64,000 nucleotides of DNA from Hydrogenoanaerobacterium sp032017025 (GTDB lineage Bacteria > Bacillota > Clostridia > Oscillospirales > Ruminococcaceae): NCBI RefSeq assembly GCF_032017025.1, contig NZ_DALZQO010000007.1, positions 1 to 64,000 on the forward strand, in the 5' to 3' direction. Both the position numbers and the translations under genes were made by a program. Below, in pieces: positions 26,795 through 35,113 of the stretch; position 1 is the first letter of the stretch, and every line of letters starts with the position of its first letter. The notes under the pieces are model-generated. The model had not been told where the DNA came from, searched no databases, and saw only the letters and a list, made by a program, of their open reading frames with translations.

Positions 26795-27810
26795 GATTTA
26801 TAGTCCTCGCAATTATTTTGTATCTCTGCCACCCCCATGCGTTTTGTTGGTGTAACAAAGTAATATATATTTTTTAACACTTCTCGTCGTCTGGAACCTA
26901 CCGGCATAATCGGGTCAATCATGGCCCGCAGTCCTCGATTAACTCCACTCAATATATACCGCTTTACCATATCCATAGGTCCTTTTATTCTCTCGGTATT
27001 ATTAAAAAATACCAGCTGCAGTTCCTTTTTCCCCCACTTCTCATAGGTAGTCACATGATAGATAAAAATACCATATAGCATCTCACCAATAAAAGCTGGT
27101 GTTCGCAGCATCGTCTGGGTATACCCCGTGGTATCCAATCTCCGCTCTACTTCGAACATAATAGGAAACTGAAATTCACACAGCCGCTCAAACAACTCTT
27201 TTTTCAACACATAACAATTAAATCCCCTATGTAGGTTACCGGAAAAATATTCTCGCGCAGATTTGCTATACCGAGGTGCCATCTCATCAATTAGCTTGAA
27301 CACCAAATCAAAGGCCGACTTTTCAAAAAAAATGCCCACATAGGCGTTCCACATTTCATATACAGTCTCTTTTTTGCCACAGGGGGTTGAAATTTTCCGA
27401 ACATCTGCATATTCAGATACCACAATATCATAGTCAGAAATCACCTGTTCCATTGTTGCAGCATTTAACAATCCATATCGCATCTTACTGCGTGGCATTA
27501 ACGCCGTCCCGTGAACCATATTAAACTCATCTGTCTTAAACTGATGCTGCGCGAACGAAAGATATCTTCGATAATGGCACAGTCCGTAATAATCGGCCTG
27601 TGTGTTTTTCCATGCCCAATACTGCACAGTATATTCACAAAAACTCATGCGTTTTTCCGAAATATTGTCGCCTGTATCATCACCCTGCATGGTGATGTTT
27701 TTTCGTTCATCATATACCGCCCCACAACGCAGCGGTATATAAATAGGGTTATCAACAACTTCGCTATCTATATCAATTCTGTGTGAAACAAAGATTTTTA
27801 TATTGCTCAT
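26782..27810 (-). CDS. DUF4422 domain protein (probable glycosyltransferase)
   Basis: 342-aa stand-alone DUF4422 protein, a family common in capsule clusters. Motifs mirror those of the neighbour: IFVSHRIDID, DDTGDNIS, YWAWKNTQADYYGLCHYRRY, HRGFNCYVL. It ends 13 nt inside the start of the DUF4422-LicD gene, so the two are probably cotranslated. The acceptor and donor are unknown. The two genes probably arose by duplication. Confidence 0.85.
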   Translation of the reverse strand: MSNIKIFVSHRIDIDSEVVDNPIYIPLRCGAVYDERKNITMQGDDTGDNISEKRMSFCEYTVQYWAWKNTQADYYGLCHYRRYLSFAQHQFKTDEFNMVHGTALMPRSKMRYGLLNAATMEQVISDYDIVVSEYADVRKISTPCGKKETVYEMWNAYVGIFFEKSAFDLVFKLIDEMAPRYSKSAREYFSGNLHRGFNCYVLKKELFERLCEFQFPIMFEVERRLDTTGYTQTMLRTPAFIGEMLYGIFIYHVTTYEKWGKKELQLVFFNNTERIKGPMDMVKRYILSGVNRGLRAMIDPIMPVGSRRREVLKNIYYFVTPTKRMGVAEIQNNCEDYKSCQK

Positions 27811-27866
27811 TTTTTACTCCTGATAGATAATCATGGATTCTACCTCCAAGTAATCTACGCATAATT

Positions 27867-28670
27867 CTACTCAGCGTTTTTTTGCCACCACTTCGTCTTT
27901 AACGCTTTCAATACCGGCAAGGGAACTAATCCTACTATCAAAGGCTTGATAACATAAAGGCTATACCGAGGAAGCAACTGCAGTCGATAAAATCGCTGAG
28001 CTCTAGTCACCGCTTCGTTTATCCTAACACGATATAGCGTTTTTGTATGAAAACTATGTTGAATATTATAGTCAAACAAAACCTGTTGTATGTTTGCTCC
28101 ACGAAAACCTTTTTCATATAGTCGAAGAAGAATATCGTAATCTTCACAAGCATTGCACCAGTGCGACTCATTATAGCCGTTAACGGCAACCAGCGCTTCT
28201 TTTCTAAAGCATAGCGTTGGATGCACAAAAGGTAAATTAAATAAAAAGTCTTTCACTTGCGGGTATTCCGGAAACCTACGCTCTGTAACTAACCCTGTCG
28301 CATCACAACAATTAATGTTACATCCCACAACGTCCACCTGCTCGTTTTTTTCTAAAAAGGCAACCTGTTCCTGTAGGCGATTTGGATGTGAAACATCATC
28401 GTCATCCATTCTGGCAATAATATCCCCTTTAGCTAAGGATATACAAAGGTTTAGTTTTTGAGTTAACGTTGTGTGGTCTTTCGAGTGAATAATATGTACT
28501 CTGTCGTCTTTAATAGAGTCGAGGTACCCATTTGCCTCAAAAGAAGCATTGTTTTCACATATAATAAACTCAAAGTCTCGATATGTCTGATTCAAAATAG
28601 ATGCTACTGCAAAGCGCAAATCATTAAGCTTTTCTCTGCTGCAATTTGTCCCCATTACTATCGAAACCAT
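27867..28670 (-). CDS. glycosyltransferase family 2 protein
   Basis: 267-aa GT-A glycosyltransferase. MVSIVMGTNC begins the nucleotide-binding domain, and the metal-binding DxD-type motif is ARMDDDDVSHPNRLQEQ, with the acceptor-side CEDYDILLRL. The start is taken at ATG 28670; an upstream in-frame codon at 28709 would overlap the ABC gene by 22 nt. It adds one sugar to the island's glycan. Confidence 0.9.
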   Translation of the reverse strand: MVSIVMGTNCSREKLNDLRFAVASILNQTYRDFEFIICENNASFEANGYLDSIKDDRVHIIHSKDHTTLTQKLNLCISLAKGDIIARMDDDDVSHPNRLQEQVAFLEKNEQVDVVGCNINCCDATGLVTERRFPEYPQVKDFLFNLPFVHPTLCFRKEALVAVNGYNESHWCNACEDYDILLRLYEKGFRGANIQQVLFDYNIQHSFHTKTLYRVRINEAVTRAQRFYRLQLLPRYSLYVIKPLIVGLVPLPVLKALKTKWWQKNAE

Positions 28671-28687
28671 AAATAAACCCAACCTTT

Positions 28688-29419
28688 TTACAAGCGATAC
28701 TGATTGCAAACTTCAACGGCAGAACCTATCATTTTAATCTGACCACCATCTAACCAAACTACACGGTTACACATCTCGCGAATTTGGTCAAGCGAATGTG
28801 AAACCAGTAGAACAGTCGTACCACCACTCATCATCTCCATCATGCGAGTATAGCTCTTTTTTTGAAATGCTTCATCACCAACGGCAAGGATTTCGTCAAC
28901 AATCAAAATTTGGGGATTAACCATGGTAGCTACCGAAAAAGCCAGTCTCATTAGCATACCGGATGAATAATTGCGAATGGGAACATCAATAAACTGCCCC
29001 AGCTCAGAAAATTCCAGAATTTCCTCGTACTTTGAATTCAAAAATTCTTCGCTATACCCAAGTATTGCACCATTTAAAAAGATATTTTCCCGTCCGGTGA
29101 GCTCAAAATCAAACCCGGAACCAAGCTCTAGCATTGGCACAATGTTACCTGCACAGTGTACCGTACCCTCTGTTGGTTTTAAAATACCAGAAATCACTTT
29201 TAATAAGGTGCTCTTACCTGAGCCATTTCTTCCAATGATGCCTAAAACTTCTCCATGCTCTACATGAAAGCCAACATTTTTTAACGCCCAGAAATCAGAA
29301 TAGGTAAATTTTCCAGATAGCTTCTGCGTTACAAATTCCTTTAGAGACATTATTCTATCGTCGCTTAGACGAAATCTCATCGAGACGTTTTCTATTTCTA
29401 TCATCTTATCTAAAGACAT
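28688..29419 (-). CDS. polysaccharide/teichoic-acid ABC exporter ATP-binding protein (Wzt/TagH-like)
   Basis: 243-aa ATPase. Walker A is IGRNGSGKSTLLK, signature RNYSSGMLMRLAFSVA, Walker B ILIVDEILAVGD, all typical of the Wzt/TagH/RfbB class. There is no C-terminal carbohydrate-binding domain, so the exporter probably recognises the lipid carrier rather than a modified chain end. The start is ATG 29419, after AGGAG; it pairs with the permease gene 14 nt upstream. Confidence 0.93.
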   Translation of the reverse strand: MSLDKMIEIENVSMRFRLSDDRIMSLKEFVTQKLSGKFTYSDFWALKNVGFHVEHGEVLGIIGRNGSGKSTLLKVISGILKPTEGTVHCAGNIVPMLELGSGFDFELTGRENIFLNGAILGYSEEFLNSKYEEILEFSELGQFIDVPIRNYSSGMLMRLAFSVATMVNPQILIVDEILAVGDEAFQKKSYTRMMEMMSGGTTVLLVSHSLDQIREMCNRVVWLDGGQIKMIGSAVEVCNQYRL

Positions 29420-29433
29420 ACTAATGCACACTC

Positions 29434-30915
29434 CTAGAGATACAGGACAAATTTATCCTGAGTTTTCTTGAAAATCCACGACCCAATCAACAATGAAGCT
29501 AGCGCAAAAAGTGCACACTGAACATACATAATAGGTTCTGGCGATACACCATCAATGATGATAATACGTGTAAACTTGACAAAGAAATGCATTGGATTAG
29601 TCTTTAGAACAAAGCGCATACCTTGGGGAAGAATGGATTCGGGATAAAACAGTGGTGTCATGTACATCCATATCATGCTCAATATCCCCCACAGGAATTG
29701 AGTGTCTCGGAAAAAGACCATAGACGACGCAAGTATCATACCTATTCCCAAACAAAAAACAAACAGACAGATTAACTCAAACGGCAGCAGAAAATATGCT
29801 TTTGTTGGACGCAAACCTGAAAACAGCACAACTGCCAGTAAAGGAATCAGCGATATAAGCAGATTGATCAAGGAAGACAAAACTCTAGTCAAGGGATATA
29901 TATATTTAGGAACATAAACCTTCTTGATCAAACTGGCGTTACCAACAATAGAAGCCAGCGTCAACCCGCAGGATTCGGTAAAGAAATTAAACATGATTAT
30001 ACCACTGATAAGGTATACAGGGTAGTTTGGGATATCAAACCGAAACAAATTAGAAAAAACCAAATACTGTATTGTCATCGTAAGCAGTGGATTTAAAAAG
30101 CTCCATAGCACGCCCAGCACGGAACGCTTATATTTTGTTTTAAAATCTCGTGCTACCAACTGCTTAATAAGAAACGAATATTTTTGAAGATGGTAAATAG
30201 TAACAAGGGGAAGACAGCGTTTTCCCCTCTTTAATTTAAAAGATACCATCAAGAAATACACTAAAATAATGATGGCACCCAGCACAACAAATTTCCAGTA
30301 ATGAAGACCGGTCCAGATATAATCCTCTCCTTGAACCGAAAAGCATAACATGCCTGAAACAGGTTGCTCATTTAAATGCAATTGAAACCCATCTCCAGGG
30401 GCAGTCGTATTCATCAAGGGAGAAAGTGCACTCCCGGTATTGGAATCCGCAGTAATACGAAGCAATAATGGAACCCCGTAAAGCCCCTCTATAGGTTTTT
30501 CTGAAGTTATCGTACTAACAAAACCCTCTGTTATATCTGCAGCGAATAGCTCCTGATGCATAAGTTGAATGTTTCCGCTCAAATCAAAAAGGTCAACAAA
30601 AACTGTTCCCGTGTTAGCCCTGTTATAGGTTCCCCAAGCAACAGAAATTGATTCTAGGCGTTGAATTTCATTGACAAATATCTGCTCCACCCGACTGCCA
30701 GCTACCAACTCTATTGAGCCGGAATTAGCAACTGGCATATTTAAATTTCCTCTAGATTCCCTTAGATGAAGTTGCTCTCCAGCTAAAAAATAAAAAACTA
30801 CTGATAAAAAAAAATAACTTAACACCATTATAGTGCTAATTTTCTTTAATACATATTGATTTGAGACACTATTTAAACTATTATCACCAACTGCATCCTG
30901 CTTATTAGGTTTCAT
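29434..30915 (-). CDS. polysaccharide ABC exporter permease with an N-terminal extracytoplasmic domain (Wzm/TagG-like)
   Basis: 493 aa against about 260 for ordinary Wzm/TagG. Residues 1-45 hold a first membrane segment (VLSYFFLSVVFYFLAG). About 50-210 form a predicted extracellular beta-rich domain (QIFVNEIQRLESISVAWGTY, DGFQLHLNEQPVSG). A second segment (FVVLGAIIILVYFLMV) follows, and the standard ABC-2 permease fills about 245-490 (FKTKYKRSVLGVLWSFLNPL). The extra domain resembles sugar-binding jelly-roll modules in outline only. It may bind or gate the exported glycan (inference). Confidence 0.88.
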   Translation of the reverse strand: MKPNKQDAVGDNSLNSVSNQYVLKKISTIMVLSYFFLSVVFYFLAGEQLHLRESRGNLNMPVANSGSIELVAGSRVEQIFVNEIQRLESISVAWGTYNRANTGTVFVDLFDLSGNIQLMHQELFAADITEGFVSTITSEKPIEGLYGVPLLLRITADSNTGSALSPLMNTTAPGDGFQLHLNEQPVSGMLCFSVQGEDYIWTGLHYWKFVVLGAIIILVYFLMVSFKLKRGKRCLPLVTIYHLQKYSFLIKQLVARDFKTKYKRSVLGVLWSFLNPLLTMTIQYLVFSNLFRFDIPNYPVYLISGIIMFNFFTESCGLTLASIVGNASLIKKVYVPKYIYPLTRVLSSLINLLISLIPLLAVVLFSGLRPTKAYFLLPFELICLFVFCLGIGMILASSMVFFRDTQFLWGILSMIWMYMTPLFYPESILPQGMRFVLKTNPMHFFVKFTRIIIIDGVSPEPIMYVQCALFALASLLIGSWIFKKTQDKFVLYL

Positions 30916-31030
30916 AAAAACACCTGCCACTTCCTGGTATACTGGTATATAGATAAAGCAATTATTTACCTAACTTTTAAATAATATTCTAATGTTTTCG
31001 ACAACAAAATCACCATTATTTTGCCATTTT

Positions 31031-31059
31031 AGTTTACCACGATGGCTACATACTGTCAA
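31031..31059 (-). promoter_or_regulatory. promoter of the minus-strand glycan operon
   Basis: On the minus strand TTGACA (31059-31054) and TAAACT (31036-31031) are 17 bp apart. It is about 115 bp upstream of the exporter permease gene and would drive all genes down to glf. Confidence 0.65.
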
Positions 31060-31435
31060 GTTTCGCACTTATGATGTAAAACGGCTCTTATCTGAAGCTG
31101 TTAACACTCATGAGAGCATGTATACCCTGTCCTGCGTCTTGTACAGGTCGGGGTCAGGTCAGCCTGGCTAAGGAAGTAACCGAGATGTGGCATCAAAACA
31201 CATAGCACCCGAAGGAGTAAAGGTGTTTAACCCCAATTCCGATGTGATCCGCCATGAAAACATTGCAGGAGTTGTTACAAAATAGGGGGTTACTAGAGCA
31301 CGTTTGAGCAGTCCATTCGCAAGATGTTTTGTAAAAGGTAGGATAGGTAAAAAGTAGCAACTGAAAACGATGTTGATCTGAGAGTAAACAGGTTGAAGAG
31401 GAAAAATGATTGGAAGTTTCTAATAGGCACTAAGT

Positions 31436-31491
31436 TTGACAATCCTTGCTGTATTCTATAAAATAAGAAAAACACTGTCATAAATATGACA
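31436..31491 (+). promoter_or_regulatory. promoter and operator-like dyad of the sugar-transferase gene
   Basis: TTGACA (31436-31441) and TAAAAT (31459-31464) are 17 bp apart. A perfect dyad, TGTCAT-AAAT-ATGACA (31476-31491), lies just downstream, in a typical repressor position. The gene starts at 31515 after AGGGAG. Confidence 0.7.
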
Positions 31492-31514
31492 TCAAATTTT
31501 AGGGAGCGGCTAAA

Positions 31515-32909
31515 ATGAAAAGTAGAAAACGATACAAACGACTTATCATGTTCTGCACCTCTTTTATTATTCTCGCAATTGTTTCCGTACTTTGGAGTTT
31601 AGTCTGGTATTCTTGCTATGACGATACCATTGGAGTTCCCTTTTTCCGCAAGGGAAATTGGCTTGTTATTGCTGTTTATGCATTGTTATCATTTACATTT
31701 ACAAATATCTATGGTGGCTATAAAATTGGATTTCTCAAACGCGGTGACGTAATTTATTCCTCTGTTTTATCCTGCCTATTTGTTAATGCAGTAACTTACC
31801 TCCAAATTAGTTTAATGGGGCGACATTTTTTATCGGTAACCCCTATGATGATCCTAACATTCGTCGATATTCTTTGCATTTTTATTTGGGCAATTTTAGC
31901 ACACAAACTGTATCAATATCTGTATCCTCCCCACAAGATGCTTGTTATTTATGGAAGCGATGCAGCTGAAAGTTTGGTTAACAAAATTAATACACGCTCG
32001 GATAAGTATGAAATCTCAGAGATGATCAGCATCGAAGAGGGCCTTGATAGGATATTTGAACGAATGTGCGATTATAATTCCATTATAATTTGCGATGTTA
32101 AGGCGGAAGCACGCAACCGGATTTTAAAGTATTGTTTTGCCAACTCAATTCGTACGTATTTAACACCAAAAATTTCAGATACCATTGTGCGTGGTGCCGA
32201 TGAAATCCACTTATTTGATACTCCTCTTTTGCTCTGCCGAAACCTTGGCTTGACCCTTGAACAACGGTTTTTGAAGCGCTGCTTTGATATGTTTTTCGCA
32301 TCCTGCTTGCTTATTCTCTCCTTGCCGATCATGGCAATAACCGCAGCAGCAATTAAACTTTATGATCGTGGTCCTGTATTTTATAAACAGCTCCGCCTTA
32401 CCATAAATGGAAAAGTATTTACGCTCTACAAATTTCGAAGCATGATTGTGAATGCTGAAAAACAAAGCGGTGCCCGGCTTGCCAGTGAAAACGATGACCG
32501 GATTACTCCAATCGGTCGCTTTATTCGAAAGATACGCCTAGACGAACTCCCTCAATTACTTAATATCTTAAAAGGGGATATGTCCGCTGTAGGTCCTCGA
32601 CCTGAACGGCCAGAAATTAGCCAACAATATGAAAGAGAGATGCCAGAATTCGGATTCCGGTTAAAAGTTAAAGCTGGGCTTACAGGATATGCTCAAGTGC
32701 TAGGTAAATATAATACTACCCCGTATGATAAGCTAAAATTAGACCTCATGTATATTGAACATTACTCTATCCTGTTAGACATTAAATTAATCTTGATGAC
32801 CATTAAGATTTTATTTATGCCAAGTAGTACAGAAGGAATAGAGGAACCTCCCAGTAATTCATGTAAACAAGGTGAAATTGAACTAGAAGAGAGTCTTCTT
32901 AAGAAATAG
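31515..32909 (+). CDS. polyprenyl sugar-1-phosphate transferase (WbaP/exopolysaccharide initiating type)
   Basis: 464-aa initiating glycosyltransferase. The N-terminal half has about four membrane helices and a CoA-binding-like domain. The C-terminal bacterial sugar-transferase domain (about 255-450) has the re-entrant helix after KRCFDMFFAS, then GPVFYKQLRL, FTLYKFRSM, RKIRLDELPQLLNILKGDM, VGPRPERPE and GLTGYAQVLGKYNT. It loads the first sugar-phosphate onto undecaprenyl-P, starting the repeat unit exported by Wzm/Wzt. Its own promoter is divergent from the rest of the locus. Confidence 0.94.
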   Translation: MKSRKRYKRLIMFCTSFIILAIVSVLWSLVWYSCYDDTIGVPFFRKGNWLVIAVYALLSFTFTNIYGGYKIGFLKRGDVIYSSVLSCLFVNAVTYLQISLMGRHFLSVTPMMILTFVDILCIFIWAILAHKLYQYLYPPHKMLVIYGSDAAESLVNKINTRSDKYEISEMISIEEGLDRIFERMCDYNSIIICDVKAEARNRILKYCFANSIRTYLTPKISDTIVRGADEIHLFDTPLLLCRNLGLTLEQRFLKRCFDMFFASCLLILSLPIMAITAAAIKLYDRGPVFYKQLRLTINGKVFTLYKFRSMIVNAEKQSGARLASENDDRITPIGRFIRKIRLDELPQLLNILKGDMSAVGPRPERPEISQQYEREMPEFGFRLKVKAGLTGYAQVLGKYNTTPYDKLKLDLMYIEHYSILLDIKLILMTIKILFMPSSTEGIEEPPSNSCKQGEIELEESLLKK

Positions 32910-32966
32910 GAGTACAAGCATAAAAACTAGACTCATATTGATAAGATGAAAAATTTGCACTTCGCT

Positions 32967-33009
32967 ATTAAAAACAGGTAATGTCAAATTGGCATTACCT
33001 GTTTTTAAT
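32967..33009 (+). terminator. Rho-independent terminator after the sugar-transferase gene
   Basis: Perfect 17-bp stem (32967-32983 with 32993-33009), 9-nt loop, with U-tracts on both strands. Confidence 0.85.
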
Positions 33010-33098
33010 TTATATACTAAAATTTTTAATTCGCTTCATGCAAAAAATCTCTCTTTTCTGGTATAAGGAATAAAAGAAACAGAAAAGAGGTGAAACAC

Positions 33099-33281
33099 AT
33101 GAACGAACTATTATTTAGCACTGGCAAGGCAATTGTAAAACTAGGCATTTTAACCGCCTGTTCCTGTCTGATGAATTACGCTGTCAAACAAACTTCAAAC
33201 GACACGCTGGAATTATCAGCTCAGGTAGTCAGGCGGTGCAAGAACGACTACGTCGAACACAAATTAAGCAGAGCAAACTAA
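33099..33281 (+). CDS. small hypothetical protein
   Basis: 60 aa, starting MNELLFSTGKAIVKLGI, with one hydrophobic stretch (IVKLGILTACSCLMNYAV) and a basic tail. AGAGG precedes the ATG at a normal distance. I do not recognise the family. It is followed directly by a terminator-like hairpin, so it has its own transcript or partial read-through to the next small gene. Confidence 0.6.
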   Translation: MNELLFSTGKAIVKLGILTACSCLMNYAVKQTSNDTLELSAQVVRRCKNDYVEHKLSRAN

Positions 33282-33323
33282 AAAAAGCAGCTACGGCACA
33301 AATAAGTGCTATAGCTGCTTTTT
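33282..33323 (+). terminator. terminator/attenuator hairpin between two small genes
   Basis: 12-bp perfect arms AAAAAGCAGCTA (33282-33293) and TAGCTGCTTTTT (33312-33323), extended by GCAC/GTGC inside. It starts at the stop codon of the first small gene and ends 25 nt before the next start. Confidence 0.75.
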
Positions 33324-33348
33324 GCTGCTCAAAGAAAGGAGTCTCACA

Positions 33349-33603
33349 ATGGAGTATATTTTCAGCCCGCAAGAAGATTTTACAGGTGCACAGACTTTTA
33401 TTGAAAATTTGGAGGACTGTACCGAAGCGCTTGTAGATCAAATCCCAGCCGTGCAATATGTTTTGGATATCATTTCTCCTGAGGATTTGGCAATTATCAC
33501 GCTGCTGGTAATCGCCAAAGTATCTACCGGAATACTGAGCAAGGATTTTTTCATCCCGCCCCGTCCGTCTATTCCCTATGACTTTTATGACGATTATGAG
33601 TAA
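33349..33603 (+). CDS. small hypothetical acidic protein
   Basis: 84 aa starting MEYIFSPQEDFTGAQTF, with a hydrophobic stretch (LAIITLLVIAKVSTGIL) and a proline/tyrosine/aspartate-rich tail (FIPPRPSIPYDFYDDYE). AAAGGAG precedes the ATG. No family recognised. It converges with the XRE gene, whose stop is 2 nt away. Confidence 0.6.
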   Translation: MEYIFSPQEDFTGAQTFIENLEDCTEALVDQIPAVQYVLDIISPEDLAIITLLVIAKVSTGILSKDFFIPPRPSIPYDFYDDYE

Positions 33604-33604
33604 T

Positions 33605-33934
33605 CTAGTCTTTCCCCTGCCGCAACGCGTAACTGCGAATCACATTGAGAATAAACAGCTTATCATCATTGTTCATTTCAGAAAGATAGCGGTTAATCTC
33701 CAGTGTAAGATTATCAAGTTCTGAAGTCAATGATTCGGTCAGTAGCATATCTACCGTTACATTCAGCACATTTGCAATCTTGATGAGTGTTTCAAGGCTG
33801 AGAATTTTATCTGCACGTTCAATTTGCCCCATAAAGCTTGTAGATATTTCGGCGCGTTCTGCCAGCTCTGCCTGCGTCATCCGCAGCTTGGAACGCTCTT
33901 CTCTGATTCTCTCACCCATACACTTATAGTCCAT
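33605..33934 (-). CDS. XRE-family (Cro/CI-type) transcriptional regulator
   Basis: 109 aa. The helix-turn-helix is in IREERSKLRMTQAELAERAE and STSFMGQIERADKILSLETL; a short C-terminal helical part follows. It is divergent from the small-gene set at 34072, and the intergenic region carries direct repeats overlapping the promoter, so it probably represses that set and itself. It is the only regulator inside the island. Confidence 0.9.
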   Translation of the reverse strand: MDYKCMGERIREERSKLRMTQAELAERAEISTSFMGQIERADKILSLETLIKIANVLNVTVDMLLTESLTSELDNLTLEINRYLSEMNNDDKLFILNVIRSYALRQGKD

Positions 33935-33988
33935 ATCATCACCGCCTATATAAATAGATTATCGCAGTTAATGAGTTTATTAAACAAT

Positions 33989-34035
33989 CTATAAGTGTTT
34001 TATATATTGACTATAAGTGTTATAAAGTTTATACT
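33989..34035 (+). promoter_or_regulatory. promoter with repeated operator half-sites
   Basis: TTGACT (34007-34012) and TATACT (34030-34035) with a 17-bp spacer. Two direct copies of CTATAAGTGTT (33989-33999 and 34011-34021) are spaced 22 bp, two helical turns apart; the second lies inside the promoter spacer. This is a typical XRE-repressor layout. Confidence 0.75.
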
Positions 34036-34071
34036 TGTATTAAAAATCTACAACAACTGAGGAGGAACTTT

Positions 34072-34263
34072 ATGGACAAGAGACTTTCGGACGCACTCGG
34101 CAACACAATTGGGTACATCAGCGATCTGGCAGGCGGCAGCAAAAGAATTATGGACAAAAGCTTTAAAACAATTGCTTATCTCGAAAAGGACGGTACCTTA
34201 AAGGATGCTACATTCAAAATTATTGGACGTGGTATTGAGTCCATCATGGGCTTACTAAAATAG
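34072..34263 (+). CDS. small hypothetical protein
   Basis: 63 aa, MDKRLSDALGNTIGYISDL onward, rich in Gly/Ile/Lys and probably helical and amphipathic. A strong GAGGAGGAAC ribosome site precedes it. First gene behind the XRE-controlled promoter; the next gene starts 12 nt later. Family unknown. Confidence 0.7.
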   Translation: MDKRLSDALGNTIGYISDLAGGSKRIMDKSFKTIAYLEKDGTLKDATFKIIGRGIESIMGLLK

Positions 34264-34275
34264 GGGGTCAATTTT

Positions 34276-34722
34276 ATGAAATCTTGGATCGATTATATTC
34301 CATACAAAAAGTTTATCGGTATCTTGTTTATGATCATTGGCATTGTGGGTTTTCTGATGTTTTTTCTGGTCTCTACTAATGGAGCAAGCAATTGGCAATA
34401 CAAACTGGATGATTACCTGTTTAGTGCCAGGCTCACGACATCCAGAATGTCAGAAATACAATCAGTATCGGGTGACAGTATTGCGGAAGCCTTTTATCAG
34501 CAAACAGGGTATTATCTGTATGACGATTCGCAGATGCAATACACCATTGGTTACAGCGTCATTGCTACTTTTAAAAATACCTGTTTTATGTTAACACTGC
34601 TAAACCTCTTCGTCATTGTATTTGGTATGGCAGTCTATGGTGCGGGAGGCGGAAAGTTCCCCGCCTTTAAGAAGAAGGCGGAGCAAGTTCCAGTACCGAC
34701 GGCACCTCTTAACCAAGCCTAG
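34276..34722 (+). CDS. hypothetical membrane protein with two transmembrane segments
   Basis: 148 aa. Membrane segments are FIGILFMIIGIVGFLMFFLV (about residues 14-33) and MLTLLNLFVIVFGMAVYGAG (about 104-123), enclosing an extracytoplasmic loop with several Tyr and Ser residues. The C-terminus is Lys/Pro-rich and cytoplasmic. No family recognised. It is operonic with the preceding small gene. Confidence 0.7.
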   Translation: MKSWIDYIPYKKFIGILFMIIGIVGFLMFFLVSTNGASNWQYKLDDYLFSARLTTSRMSEIQSVSGDSIAEAFYQQTGYYLYDDSQMQYTIGYSVIATFKNTCFMLTLLNLFVIVFGMAVYGAGGGKFPAFKKKAEQVPVPTAPLNQA

Positions 34723-34815
34723 CAGCAACTTAAAATTAATACACCACACACCTCATGGGGGCAGTCTTTCGTCTGAAAGGCTGCTCCCTCTTTTTTATAT
34801 CAGGAGGAATTTTTT

Positions 34816-35100
34816 ATGTTCACAAACGATCGATATCTAACCCAAGGCGTTAGGAGCACCATTCCCGCCTATCTGCAATTTATTCTGTGGCTCGCCGTTG
34901 ACAGTATGGAAATCGAGAAGGACTATTTGCAGGTATTCAAGCTGGAAGTCCATGGCAAAGAGCAGTACCTGTGCCATTTACAAGAGCATCCAGAGTATCA
35001 AAAAGAATATCTGTTTGCTGTCACCCAGCCCATTGAGGCAAAAGTCTTCATCATAGACGACGGCGACCATACCACCATGCTGCTGGCAGATGAATATTGA
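34816..35100 (+). CDS. DUF960 family protein
   Basis: 94 aa matching DUF960: MFTNDRYLTQGVRSTIPAYL, then LWLAVDSMEIEKDYLQVF and HLQEHPEY. Function unknown; in Firmicutes it commonly occurs on mobile elements. AGGAGG precedes it. It is separated from the amidoligase gene by 13 nt, so it is probably part of the same module. Confidence 0.82.
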   Translation: MFTNDRYLTQGVRSTIPAYLQFILWLAVDSMEIEKDYLQVFKLEVHGKEQYLCHLQEHPEYQKEYLFAVTQPIEAKVFIIDDGDHTTMLLADEY

Positions 35101-35113
35101 GGAGGAAAACATT

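Larger units (their letters stand above)
30916..31514. other. divergent regulatory region between the glycan operons
   Basis: It holds divergent promoters (31031-31059 minus, 31436-31464 plus). The 370 bp between them (about 31065-31430) has no open frame with a ribosome site. It is locally GC-richer than its surroundings (for example GGTCGGGGTCAGGTCAGCC near 31147), which would fit a structured leader or small RNA, but I cannot identify one. Confidence 0.45.
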
